A stretch of 64,000 bases of DNA from Candidimonas nitroreducens (GTDB lineage: Bacteria > Pseudomonadota > Gammaproteobacteria > Burkholderiales > Burkholderiaceae_B). The stretch lies in NCBI RefSeq assembly GCF_002209565.1, contig NZ_NJIH01000004.1, positions 493,015-557,014 on the forward strand. Direction: 5' to 3'. Under the pieces are notes generated by a model. The model was given only the letters and a program-made list of their open reading frames with translations, was not told the origin of the DNA and made no database searches. Shown here piece after piece: positions 56,551-64,000 of the stretch; positions within the stretch are counted from its first letter, which is position 1, and every line of letters begins with the position of its first letter. The translations under genes were made by a program, and so were the position numbers.

Positions 56551-57810
56551 ATGAGCCAGCCTCTCGACGGCCCCTGTACCGAACACCGCTGGAGCGGCGA
56601 GGGCACCAGCCGAACCCCGTTCTGGGCCTATACCGACGACAATCTTTACCGCCGCGAACTCGAGCGCTTCTTCTATTCGGGCCACTGGAACTATGTGGGG
56701 CTGGAAGCCGAAATCCCGCAACCCGGCGACTTCAAGCGCACCACCATAGGCGAACGCTCGGTCATTCTGGTACGCGCCGAAGACAATGAAATCCATGTCG
56801 TCGAAAACGTCTGCGCCCACCGCGGCGTGCAGTTCTGCCGCGAACGCTACGGCAACCGCAAGGACTTCACATGTCCGTACCATCAATGGAACTACGACCT
56901 GAAAGGCAATCTGCTGGGCGTGCCGTTTCGCCGCGGCGTCAAGCAGAACGGCAGGATCAACGGCGGCATGCCGGCCGACTTCGATCCCAAAGACCACGGC
57001 TTGAACCGGCTCGCCGTGGCCACGCGCAACGGCGTGGTGTTCGCCTCGTTCGACCATGATGTCGAGCCGCTGGAAGACTACCTGGGGCCCGACATCCTGG
57101 GATACTTCGACCGCGTCTTCGACGGCCGCAAGCTCACCATCCTGGGCTACAACCGGCAGCGCATTCCGGGCAACTGGAAGCTCATGCAAGAGAACATCAA
57201 AGACCCGTATCACCCGGGCCTGCTGCATACCTGGTTCGTGACCTTCGGCCTGTGGCGCGCCGACAACCAGGCGGAATTGAAGATGGACGCGCACTTCCGC
57301 CACGCGGCCATGATCTCCACCCGCGGCTCGGGCGGCAAGGGCGCGGTAACAGCAGGCGTGTCCAGCTTCAAGGAACAGATGAGCCTGCACGACGACCGCC
57401 TGCTCGACGTAGTGCAGGAACCATGGTGGCGCGGCCCGACTGCGGTCATGCTGACGCTGTTTCCCAGCGTCATCATCCAGCAGCAGGTGAACTCGGTGTC
57501 GACCCGCCACATTCAGCCCAGCGGCCCCGATTCCTTCGACTTCGTCTGGACCCACTTCGGCTTCGAGGAAGACTCGGCGGAAATGACACGGCGCCGTCTG
57601 CGCCAGTCCAATCTGTTCGGGCCCGGCGGGTTCGTATCGGCCGACGACGGCGAAGTCATCGAATTCTCGCAAGAGGGCTTCCGCCAGAAGCCCGAGCACC
57701 GCACCATCGCCGAACTGGGCGGGCGCAGCGTGGAAAACACCGACCACATGGTCACCGAAACCCTGATACGCGGCATGTACGCCTACTGGCGCAAAGTGAT
57801 GGAGCAGTAA
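56551..57810 (+). CDS. nagG: Rieske oxygenase large subunit, salicylate 5-hydroxylase-like
   Basis: A 419-aa oxygenase alpha subunit, expected to hydroxylate an aromatic acid such as salicylate (to gentisate). Rieske [2Fe-2S] ligands: CAHRGVQFC and, 16 residues on, CPYHQWNY (Cys-X-His / Cys-X2-His). The mononuclear iron site is in ENIKDPYHPGLLHTW (Asp-X2-His-X4-His). The N terminus (RTPFWAYTDDNLYRRELERFF) and spacing match NagG-type subunits. ATG 56551 has AGGAG 6 nt upstream; an ATG at 56497 lacks one. The small subunit gene follows after 1 bp. Substrate is inferred from family resemblance. Confidence 0.82.
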   Translation: MSQPLDGPCTEHRWSGEGTSRTPFWAYTDDNLYRRELERFFYSGHWNYVGLEAEIPQPGDFKRTTIGERSVILVRAEDNEIHVVENVCAHRGVQFCRERYGNRKDFTCPYHQWNYDLKGNLLGVPFRRGVKQNGRINGGMPADFDPKDHGLNRLAVATRNGVVFASFDHDVEPLEDYLGPDILGYFDRVFDGRKLTILGYNRQRIPGNWKLMQENIKDPYHPGLLHTWFVTFGLWRADNQAELKMDAHFRHAAMISTRGSGGKGAVTAGVSSFKEQMSLHDDRLLDVVQEPWWRGPTAVMLTLFPSVIIQQQVNSVSTRHIQPSGPDSFDFVWTHFGFEEDSAEMTRRRLRQSNLFGPGGFVSADDGEVIEFSQEGFRQKPEHRTIAELGGRSVENTDHMVTETLIRGMYAYWRKVMEQ

Positions 57811-57811
57811 G

Positions 57812-58282
57812 ATGGATTTCGACACCTACTACTCGGTCGTAGCGCTGTATGCCGAATACGCCTCGGCCCTGGACGACCGGCGCTGGAGCGCCTGGCCCGA
57901 ATTCTTCGTCGACGACTGCATCTATAAAGTGCAGCCGCGCGAAAACTACGACCGCGGCTTTCCCCTGGCCACCCTGTCCTTCGAGAGCAAGGCCATGCTC
58001 GAAGACCGCATCTACGGCGCCACCGAAACCATATTCCACGAACCCTACTACCAGCGCCATGTGGTGGGCCTGCCCAAAATCGGCAAGGTCGACGCGCAGC
58101 GCATCGAGTCGCAGGCCAATTATTCCGTGTTCCGCACCCGCAGCGACGGCGTGTCCACGGTCTATAACGTGGGCCGCTACATCGACGTCATCCGGCGCGA
58201 GGCCCAGGGGCTGAAATTCGAATCGCGACTGTGCATCTTCGATACCGAGATGATCCCCAATTCCCTGATCTACCCCATATAA
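57812..58282 (+). CDS. nagH: Rieske oxygenase small (beta) subunit, NagH-like
   Basis: 156 aa, of the ring-hydroxylating beta-subunit (SnoaL-like) family: [39 protein letters not shown] and a C-terminal [19 protein letters not shown]. It forms the hetero-oligomer with the large subunit, starting 1 bp after its stop. The length matches NagH. Confidence 0.82.
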   Translation: MDFDTYYSVVALYAEYASALDDRRWSAWPEFFVDDCIYKVQPRENYDRGFPLATLSFESKAMLEDRIYGATETIFHEPYYQRHVVGLPKIGKVDAQRIESQANYSVFRTRSDGVSTVYNVGRYIDVIRREAQGLKFESRLCIFDTEMIPNSLIYPI

Positions 58283-58293
58283 GCAAGCGCGCC

Positions 58294-58608
58294 ATGAACG
58301 AAGACTGGATAGCGGCCATCGCCGCCGCAGAAGTGCCCGAAGACGACGTCACTGCAGTACAGGTGGCGGGCCACGACATCGCTTTCTACAAGACCGAGGG
58401 CCAGTACTACGCCACCGACAATATCTGTACCCACGGCCAGGCCAGGCTGTGCGACGGCTTTCTATACGGCCACGAAATCGAATGCCCCTTACACCAGGGC
58501 CGCTTCGACATCCGCGACGGCCGGCCGCTGTGCGCGCCGGCAAGCGCGCCCATCAAGGCCTACGCCGTCAAGGTGGAAAACGGCCAGGTGCTGGTGAACC
58601 TGTCCTGA
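58294..58608 (+). CDS. Rieske-type ferredoxin (NagAb-like)
   Basis: A 104-aa electron carrier for the oxygenase. Cluster ligands: [11 protein letters not shown] and CPLHQGRFD (Cys-X-His / Cys-X2-His). The length equals that of NagAb/NahAb-type ferredoxins. It starts 11 bp after the small subunit. No flavoprotein ferredoxin reductase gene is present in the rest of the window, so that partner must be elsewhere. Confidence 0.9.
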   Translation: MNEDWIAAIAAAEVPEDDVTAVQVAGHDIAFYKTEGQYYATDNICTHGQARLCDGFLYGHEIECPLHQGRFDIRDGRPLCAPASAPIKAYAVKVENGQVLVNLS

Positions 58609-58715
58609 GGCCTGGCGCCCCTGCCTGGCCGATCGATTGGCGCGCCCCGTTCGCGCCGCCGCAATAGACAGGCCCGCCGCACAATTCGAGTTAGCCTGGC
58701 TGCCCGGCGGGCACG

Positions 58716-58741
58716 CCCCGTCTGCCCGCCCCGTCTGCCCG
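58716..58741 (+). repeat. Tandem 13-bp repeat upstream of the MFS gene
   Basis: Two adjacent identical 13-bp units (CCCCGTCTGCCCG) occupy 58716-58728 and 58729-58741, within the 254-bp GC-rich spacer 58609-58862. Probably slippage; no regulatory role is evident. Confidence 0.7.
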
Positions 58742-58862
58742 GCCCATGTGCCGGGCGGTTCGTGCATGGCGTAGAATTCCTGATTTGGCCGCTGCGGCAG
58801 GTACGCAGCTCGAGCTGCACCGCAACGCGGCGGCGGCCGCGCAGCGACAGGAAGGCACACCA

Positions 58863-59981
58863 TTGAGCGACGCCCCGGCCCAAACCACAGACAAGAACTC
58901 CCGCTACGCCTCATTGGTACTCGGCATGTCGCTGCCGGCCGACACCGTGCTTTACCTAGTGCTGCCGCTGTATGCCGCACAGTTCGGCCTGACCCTGGCC
59001 GAGGCCGGCATACTGCTGGCCGCCAACCGCCTGGTGCGCATCGCCGGCTACAGCACGGTGGCCAGGCTTTACGCCAAGCATGGCGACCGCGCCGCCTGCA
59101 TGCTGGCCGCGGCCGTCGCATCGGTGTGCGCATTGGGCTATGCCACCTGCTCGGGCTTCTGGGCGCTGCTGGTGTTCCGGCTGCTGTGGGGCCTGTCGTA
59201 TGCGGCGCTGAATCTCTCCACCCAGTCGCTGGCCACCGCCGAGCTGGCCGGCGCCGCGCGCCGCACGGGCCAATCGCGCGCGCTGATCGCGCTGGGGCCG
59301 ATGCTGGCGCTGCCGCTGTCCGCGATCTCGGCGGAACACTACAACCCGCACATCTTCTTTCTGCTGCTGGCCGCGGTGGCGCTATGCGCGGTGCCCATCG
59401 CGCGGCGCCTGCCCTCCGGCCAGGGCCACATCAAACCCAGGGAACAGCGCTTCAGGCTGCCCGGCGCACTGGACATCTGGTCCTTCGTCGAGGGGCTGGT
59501 GCTCGACGGCCTGTTCATCGTCGGCCTGTCGTTCCTGGGCCATAGCATCGCCCCGACGGGAGCCGTGGTCATCGCCGGCCTGTTGCTGGCCCTGCGCTAT
59601 CTTGCAGAGATCCTGCTCAGCCCCGTGGGCGGCCAGGTCGCCGAAAAATACGGCGCCGAGCGCATGCTGGTCACGCTGTCGGTGACGACGTCGGTGGCCC
59701 TGGTAGGGTTCGGTGCCGGCTGGCTGTGGGCCTGCGCCGCGGCGGTAGTGGTGCTGCGCGCGCTGCAGCTGCCGCTGATCGCCCCCATCGTCGCCCAGCG
59801 CTACCCCGGCCCGCAGCGCGTTCATGCGCTGGCCACGCGGGCGATCTGGCGCGACATCGGCGCCGGCGTAGGCCCGATGATGGCCGGCGTGCTGCTGCCG
59901 GTAACCTCGTCGCTGCTGCTGTATAGCGTCGCCGCGGCATGCCTGGCGACTTCGGCGCTGGCCTGCCGCAGCAGGCAGTGA
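58863..59981 (+). CDS. MFS transporter
   Basis: A 372-aa permease with about 12 helices. MFS features: LPADTVLYLVLPLYAAQFGLTLAEAGILLAANRLVRI and, in the second half, GLLLALRYLAEILLSPVGGQVAEKYG. The start is a TTG at 58863 with AGGAAGG 7 nt upstream; an in-frame ATG at 58746 would add 39 atypical residues with no ribosome binding site. It follows the Rieske operon on the same strand after 254 bp and may import its aromatic substrate (inference). Confidence 0.82.
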   Translation: MSDAPAQTTDKNSRYASLVLGMSLPADTVLYLVLPLYAAQFGLTLAEAGILLAANRLVRIAGYSTVARLYAKHGDRAACMLAAAVASVCALGYATCSGFWALLVFRLLWGLSYAALNLSTQSLATAELAGAARRTGQSRALIALGPMLALPLSAISAEHYNPHIFFLLLAAVALCAVPIARRLPSGQGHIKPREQRFRLPGALDIWSFVEGLVLDGLFIVGLSFLGHSIAPTGAVVIAGLLLALRYLAEILLSPVGGQVAEKYGAERMLVTLSVTTSVALVGFGAGWLWACAAAVVVLRALQLPLIAPIVAQRYPGPQRVHALATRAIWRDIGAGVGPMMAGVLLPVTSSLLLYSVAAACLATSALACRSRQ

Positions 59982-60044
59982 CGCGGCAGGCAGCGACGCG
60001 GCGGGTGTGCGCCGCGGCGCCTGCGCTGCCTGACTAAAGATAGA

Positions 60045-61550
60045 TCAATGCCGTTCTTCGCGGTGGCCATGTCCACCGCCGCGGCCATTCCCATGGCCGC
60101 CCTCGGGCCGGCGCGCCGCCGGCGGATGGTTCGCGGCCGGCCGTGGCGCAGAAGCCTGCCGTTCCGGGCCTCGATGGGGTGCCTGCATGCCGCCATGCAT
60201 CGCCGGGCTTTGCGGGCGCGGCTGAGACGGGCGTGATTGAGGCGGGCGCGACTGGGGCGGGCGCGATTGAGGCGGACGCGACTGCGGGGCGGGAGCGCGC
60301 GCAGGCCCGGCCGCCGGTGGCGGGCTATGGGGAGCACGCCCCGCGCCGGCGGGATGGCCGGCAGGCGGAGAGCCTCCGGGAGGCCGGCCGCCCGCTGCGG
60401 ACGGACGCGGCCCGGGAGCCCCGGGAGGGCGCGATCCAGGGCTATGCGGCGCGGAGCCATGGGCCCGCGAATCTTGCGGGCCATGGACTTGCGGGCCGCC
60501 GCGACCCGCCGGGCCGTGAACTTGCGGGCCCGGGCCATGACCCGCTGCGGGCGGCCTGCCCGGGGGCATTGCGGGGCCGCGCCCGCCATGGAAGGCCGGC
60601 CCGCCCGGCCCATGGCCGTAGCGCTCGCGCAGCGCCGGATTACCATAGCGCGCACCACGCCTGTGCTCGGGGCGATGCACCCAGTTCGGGCTTGCTATGT
60701 GCACGTGGTTATAGCGGTTGTAGCGCTGAACATTTATACGCACGACATGGCGATGCCAGTCCATGTGGCCCCAGAGCGCATGCCCGACCATCAGGCCCGC
60801 CCCGAACGAAATGAACACGCCCGGCGGCGGCGCATAGCGGGGAGGATGCCAGTAGAAGGGGCGATATGCCGGATAGGGCCAGGCTCCGTATACCACCAGC
60901 GGATCGTACACGGGCACATACACCAGCTCCGGCTGCGCCGGAAGAATCTCGATGACCGGGCTGGGGCCGGACACCACCTGTACCGTCTGCTGCGCCGTCG
61001 ATTGCAGATGGCCCGCGGCCCGAGCTCGCTCGCGCAGCCGCTGCACCGCGCTCATCAAATCTTGCTGCTGCGATAGAAAGACCTCGCCCAGCTGTTGCGT
61101 CCAGTCGAGCCGGTCGCTCATCATCTGCAATACGTCCGGAAACGCCGCCAGCGACTGGACGCTGGGATCCCAGGGCGAATTCTGCAGGGCCGACGACAAT
61201 TGCTGATCGGACATCTGGCGCGGCTGTGTCGAACGCCAGCGCTGGGCTTCGACGACTTCCAGTGGGTATGTGGAAGCCATGAGTACCTGTGACAGCAGCG
61301 CATCGGGATATAGCGCGATGGGCGCCACCAGCTGTTCCAATTGCGGCGGACTCAAGAGAGGCGGCGGCGGAGCTTCCTGGGCTCGCAGTGCAGCGAACGG
61401 CGCCAGGCAGGCCAGCAAGGCGAACAGGCAAGCCCAGCCGGCGACGGCAACCGTAAATCGATGGCTTGAACCGTGCCGCAGCCGACCGGCTGCCGCGACA
61501 CCGCGGCCGGCGGCAAAAACGCGCGCACCGTATGCGCTGATCATATTCAT
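60045..61550 (-). CDS. DUF3300-family exported protein with a repeat-rich tail
   Basis: 501 aa. A signal/anchor segment (about 30-58) precedes the DUF3300 domain (about 60-270: PALYP-like IALYPDALLSQVLMASTYPLEVVEAQRW, then LPAQPELVYVPVYDPLVVYG). Residues about 270-501 are low complexity: His/Arg/Gly-rich, then Pro-rich with four near-identical QSRPP units, ending in a His/Gly-rich tail. The role of the family is unknown; an envelope location is expected. ATG 61550 has GGAG 7 nt upstream. The C-terminal DNA tandem repeat is listed separately. Confidence 0.85.
   Translation of the reverse strand: MNMISAYGARVFAAGRGVAAAGRLRHGSSHRFTVAVAGWACLFALLACLAPFAALRAQEAPPPPLLSPPQLEQLVAPIALYPDALLSQVLMASTYPLEVVEAQRWRSTQPRQMSDQQLSSALQNSPWDPSVQSLAAFPDVLQMMSDRLDWTQQLGEVFLSQQQDLMSAVQRLRERARAAGHLQSTAQQTVQVVSGPSPVIEILPAQPELVYVPVYDPLVVYGAWPYPAYRPFYWHPPRYAPPPGVFISFGAGLMVGHALWGHMDWHRHVVRINVQRYNRYNHVHIASPNWVHRPEHRRGARYGNPALRERYGHGPGGPAFHGGRGPAMPPGRPPAAGHGPGPQVHGPAGRGGPQVHGPQDSRAHGSAPHSPGSRPPGAPGPRPSAAGGRPPGGSPPAGHPAGAGRAPHSPPPAAGPARAPAPQSRPPQSRPPQSRPPQSRPSQPRPQSPAMHGGMQAPHRGPERQASAPRPAANHPPAARRPEGGHGNGRGGGHGHREERH
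60224..60285 (-). repeat. Tandem 15-bp repeats encoding QSRPP units
   Basis: About four 15-bp units with a core like GAGGCGGGCGCGACT lie in the DUF3300 gene and encode repeated Gln-Ser-Arg-Pro-Pro on the minus strand. Such repeats are prone to copy-number change. Confidence 0.8.
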
Positions 61551-61831
61551 TTCCGTACTCCACAATCCCGCGGCCACAGAACGGCCATACGGCGGCGGCA
61601 TGCCGTGCGACGCTCAAGGCCTGCGGCCGCCGCCCCGGGACTGCGGCACGCAATCCCACTCCACAATAAGACCACACGGGCGGCGCATTGTTCGGGCCGG
61701 AAACGGAGCGAAACACATTTACTTTGCCCGGCATTCATGCATAGCCATGGCGCGCCACATCATCAGCGCGAGCAATCACGCGCAAGAAGCGGCGCGCCAC
61801 TGGCACACCGGCATGCCAACCGGACAACACG

Positions 61832-62266
61832 CTAGCCGGTGACCTTGCAATCCTTGGCCAGAATATTGTGGGCGATGGCCGCCTGGCCGCTGGCGCCGGG
61901 CTGCTGCGTGTCCTGAGTCAGCATACTGCCGTTGGCATGCGAAGTGTCGTCGCGCGTGAACTTTTCCGTGGCCCAGGTATAGCCATTGCCGGTGAAAGTA
62001 TCGCCGACCATATCGGTCTTGCTGCCCGTATCGCGCGTCAGGTCGATCGCCTGGTTGTTGTAGATCAACTTGGCCGTGACAGGATCCGTACCCTGGAAGG
62101 TGTACTGCACATCCAGCGCTTGCTGCCCATGGGTACCGCACTCATAGTGCACCGTTTTCTGCGACAGTTCCTGAGGCTTCATGTCGTGGCCGGTCGAGGC
62201 GCAGGCCGCCAGGCCGGCGCATAGCGTAGCCGCGGCGAGACAAGTCAGGGGGCGGGTGATCGTCAT
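61832..62266 (-). CDS. Small lipoprotein, MliC-like lysozyme-inhibitor candidate
   Basis: 144 aa. The signal peptide ends in the lipobox LAAC (Cys about 22), so the protein is lipidated. The mature domain has a YECG...LDVQYTF...VTAKLIYNNQAIDLTR pattern and two further cysteine-region elements (AKDCKVTG at the end), which resembles the MliC/PliC beta-barrel family of periplasmic lysozyme inhibitors. AAGGA is 7 nt upstream of ATG 62266, and a TATAAA at 62314-62319 (minus strand) may be its -10. The MliC assignment is by pattern only. Confidence 0.6.
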   Translation of the reverse strand: MTITRPLTCLAAATLCAGLAACASTGHDMKPQELSQKTVHYECGTHGQQALDVQYTFQGTDPVTAKLIYNNQAIDLTRDTGSKTDMVGDTFTGNGYTWATEKFTRDDTSHANGSMLTQDTQQPGASGQAAIAHNILAKDCKVTG

Positions 62267-62723
62267 CTGTATATCCTTAATGAAATCCAGGCTCGGCGCC
62301 TGCTCCTGCAATTTTTATAGCACCCGCCTGCAGCCCCCCATGTAAGCAAACGTGCCGCTCGGCCCCTGCGACCTTGCGCGCCACGGCCATACGGCAGCGC
62401 ACGCCGTACGGCCCTCGCGGCGTGGAAGCCCTGCGCAACAAAAACGCACAAATACTTCACACGCGGCGTACGCGGCGCTTACAAAGGTAAAGTAATGACA
62501 CCCGTCGGCGCCACACCTGCGGCCATGCACGTGCTTGCCGGCAAACGCCGCCACAGATCGATACCTTGCAACATGCCGCGCTATCATTACCGAATCACTA
62601 CCAAGCCGAGCCAGCCGGTTCCAGTATGTTGCTTGCTCTAGAGGCAAGTTCGGGCCAACAGGCAGGCCATCGGCTGTGGTAATCCGCGCCGCCGCATGCG
62701 TACCACCTCAAGGACATCCCATC
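62267..62723. other. 457-bp divergent intergenic stretch
   Basis: It lies between the lipoprotein gene (leftward) and the ornithine-cyclodeaminase-like gene (rightward). Besides the possible lipoprotein -10 box near 62314 and a weak GCCATACGGC/GCCGTACGGC near-repeat around 62384-62410, I see nothing coding or clearly regulatory. Confidence 0.6.
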
Positions 62724-63674
62724 TTGCAGATATACGACAGCAGCACGACGGCGGCCAGGCTTCCGTTCGACGCATTGATACCCGCCCTGGCACGCATGTT
62801 CCGCGAGGGCTGCACCGTCCCGCGGCGGCACAATCACGCGCTCGGCACGACATCGGGTACGCAGAACAGCTTATTGATCATGCCAGCCTGGCAGCAAGGA
62901 AAGTATCTGGGGATCAAGCACGTCACGATCTTTCCGGGCAACGGTGCGCACGGCCTGCCCGGCCTGCACTCGACCTACACCTTGTTCGACGCCGGCAATG
63001 GCGTGCCCCTGGCCATCATCGACGGCGACCGGATCACCACGTGCCGCACGGCGGCAGCATCGGCGCTGGCCGCCTCGTACCTGGCGCGCCGGGATGCACG
63101 CACACTGCTGATTGTCGGCGCCGGAAATGTCGCAGCGGTGCTGGCCCCGGCCTACGCGGCGGTACGGGACATCAGCCGCGTTCTGGTCTGGAACCGCTCG
63201 CCCTCAAAAGCAGTATCCCTCGCACAGCAGTTGACGCAGCAAGGCTTTGACGCCCATGCCGAGCCCGACCTGCAGGCCGGCGTCGAGCAAGCCGACATCG
63301 TGAGCTGCGCGACCCTGTCACAAGAACCGCTGGTGCGGCGCGCATGGATGCGCCCAGGAACCCACCTGGATCTGATCGGCAGCTTCCAGCCCTACATGCG
63401 CGAAGCCGACGACGCTTCATTTGCCGACACCGCGGTATTCATAGATACCGAAGAAGCCCTGGACAAGGCCGGCGACCTGCTGTCGCCCATCGCCGCCGGC
63501 GTATTCAGCCGCGACCGAGTGCAGGCCACGCTGGAAACGCTATGCCAAGGCCGGCACCCGGGCCGGCGCAGCGATGAAGAAGTCACCGTGTACAAGGCGG
63601 TCGGCACGGCTTTGGAAGACCTGGCCGCGGCGATGCTGGTGCATGCGGGGAATCCGGCAGGCGGCCAGGGATGA
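62724..63674 (+). CDS. Ornithine cyclodeaminase / mu-crystallin family protein
   Basis: 316 aa from a TTG start preceded by AAGGA 10 nt upstream; the longer in-frame ATG at 62535 would add 63 non-homologous residues. Family motifs: GIKHVTIFPGN, STYTLFDAGNGVPLAIIDGDRITTCRTAAASALAASYLA, then the NAD-binding LLIVGAGNVA and HLDLIGSFQPYMREAD. Members include ornithine cyclodeaminase, alanine dehydrogenase and delta1-pyrroline-2-carboxylate reductase; which reaction applies is not decided here. It may act with the FAH-family gene at the window end, though these are convergent. Confidence 0.85.
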   Translation: MQIYDSSTTAARLPFDALIPALARMFREGCTVPRRHNHALGTTSGTQNSLLIMPAWQQGKYLGIKHVTIFPGNGAHGLPGLHSTYTLFDAGNGVPLAIIDGDRITTCRTAAASALAASYLARRDARTLLIVGAGNVAAVLAPAYAAVRDISRVLVWNRSPSKAVSLAQQLTQQGFDAHAEPDLQAGVEQADIVSCATLSQEPLVRRAWMRPGTHLDLIGSFQPYMREADDASFADTAVFIDTEEALDKAGDLLSPIAAGVFSRDRVQATLETLCQGRHPGRRSDEEVTVYKAVGTALEDLAAAMLVHAGNPAGGQG

Positions 63675-63859
63675 ACCGCAGATCCCGGCAAGGCCGGGCA
63701 ACAATGGACATACAAACCATCGCTCGGACAAACCATTACTCAGCGGGGAGCCGGTGGCGGCAGGCAAAGCAAACCATGACTGCGCCTCGGCATCTGATCT
63801 GGCTCGAAGAACCACGATGCCGGGCGAATAGCTTTTATCTCGCCCCGCCGGAGGGCGGC

Positions 63860-64000
63860 TCAGACGAGGCCGGCCTGCGTTGCGGTGTCGCCGGGGCATG
63901 CCACCAGGGTGTTGACCAGGCGGCCGATGCCTTCAATTTCGGTGACGACCTCGTCGCCCGGCTGCACGTTGACGATGCCGTCGGGCGTGCCAGTAAGGAT
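63860..64000 (-). CDS. FAH-family hydrolase, C-terminal end only
   Basis: Reading leftward from the window edge gives 46 residues ending at a TGA at 63860: ILTGTPDGIVNVQPGDEVV, then EIEGIGRLVNTLVACPG. TGTP-G-V-PGD and IEGIGRL-N are conserved in the fumarylacetoacetate hydrolase family (HpaG, FahA, oxaloacetate decarboxylases). The gene continues beyond base 64000. The 185-bp gap to the ornithine-cyclodeaminase-like gene contains a small CCGCC/GGCGG hairpin next to this stop codon. Confidence 0.85.
   Translation of the reverse strand: MLTGTPDGIVNVQPGDEVVTEIEGIGRLVNTLVACPGDTATQAGLV

Noticed and set aside
63845..63858. Small CCGCC/GGCGG hairpin after the FAH-family gene as a terminator
   Set aside because: Five-base stem and no T-tract on the leftward transcript.

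Overview
The window is GC-rich, densely coded and IS-free. Its gene content (salicylate-hydroxylase-type Rieske genes, FbpABC-type transporter, ppc, PsiF-repeat protein, GCS2-like ligase, partner-switching phosphatase) suggests a Burkholderiales betaproteobacterium, probably Alcaligenaceae (Bordetella/Achromobacter/Pusillimonas-like). This placement comes from recognising gene families, not from a database search.

Layout. (1) 1-7631: a signalling block made of an RsbW-type anti-sigma kinase, alanine racemase, a sensor-fused MFS protein, an RsbU/SpoIIE-type PP2C phosphatase and an ABC-type periplasmic binding protein. (2) 7704-38522: a hybrid PKS/NRPS locus in two divergent operons around an AT-rich control region (about 26414-26595). 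Leftward: type II thioesterase, ABC exporter with a cyclic-nucleotide-binding-like tail, FAAL-ACP, a 3203-aa KS-AT-ACP-aminotransferase-C-A-T-E megasynthase, then a GT9-like glycosyltransferase and a GCS2-like ligase. Rightward: PhyH-type dioxygenase, ABM-like small protein, C-A-T NRPS, and a C-A-T-(dead E)-C-T-TE NRPS. (3) 38556-43029: a cupin with its own promoter, a GntR/FCD regulator, and a 2-oxoacid dehydrogenase operon in which the E2 catalytic core and the lipoyl carrier are separate genes. (4) 43155-46900: an FbpABC-type importer. (5) 47127-48585: a MITE-like palindromic element touching the stop codon of a MarR-GNAT fusion gene. (6) 48586-64000: ketopantoate reductase, a DHA2 efflux pump and MarR regulator with matching operators, PEP carboxylase, a PsiF protein, a salicylate-5-hydroxylase-like Rieske system with its LysR regulator, an MFS permease, a DUF3300 protein, a lipoprotein, an ornithine-cyclodeaminase family protein and the end of an FAH-family gene.

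How the PKS/NRPS should work (inference). FAAL adenylates a fatty acid and loads its own ACP. One malonyl extension without ketoreduction leaves a beta-keto chain, which the embedded GSA-type aminotransferase converts to a beta-amino fatty acid. Three adenylation domains then add residues, the first epimerised, and a terminal C-T-TE without its own A domain releases the product. The architecture recalls iturin, occidiofungin/burkholdine and microginin assembly lines, but has only three A domains plus unusual features: an A domain without the canonical Asp235, a vestigial E domain and an A-less last module. This is the best candidate for a previously undescribed system here. No phosphopantetheinyl transferase, MbtH-like protein or free-standing A-T loading protein lies in the window.
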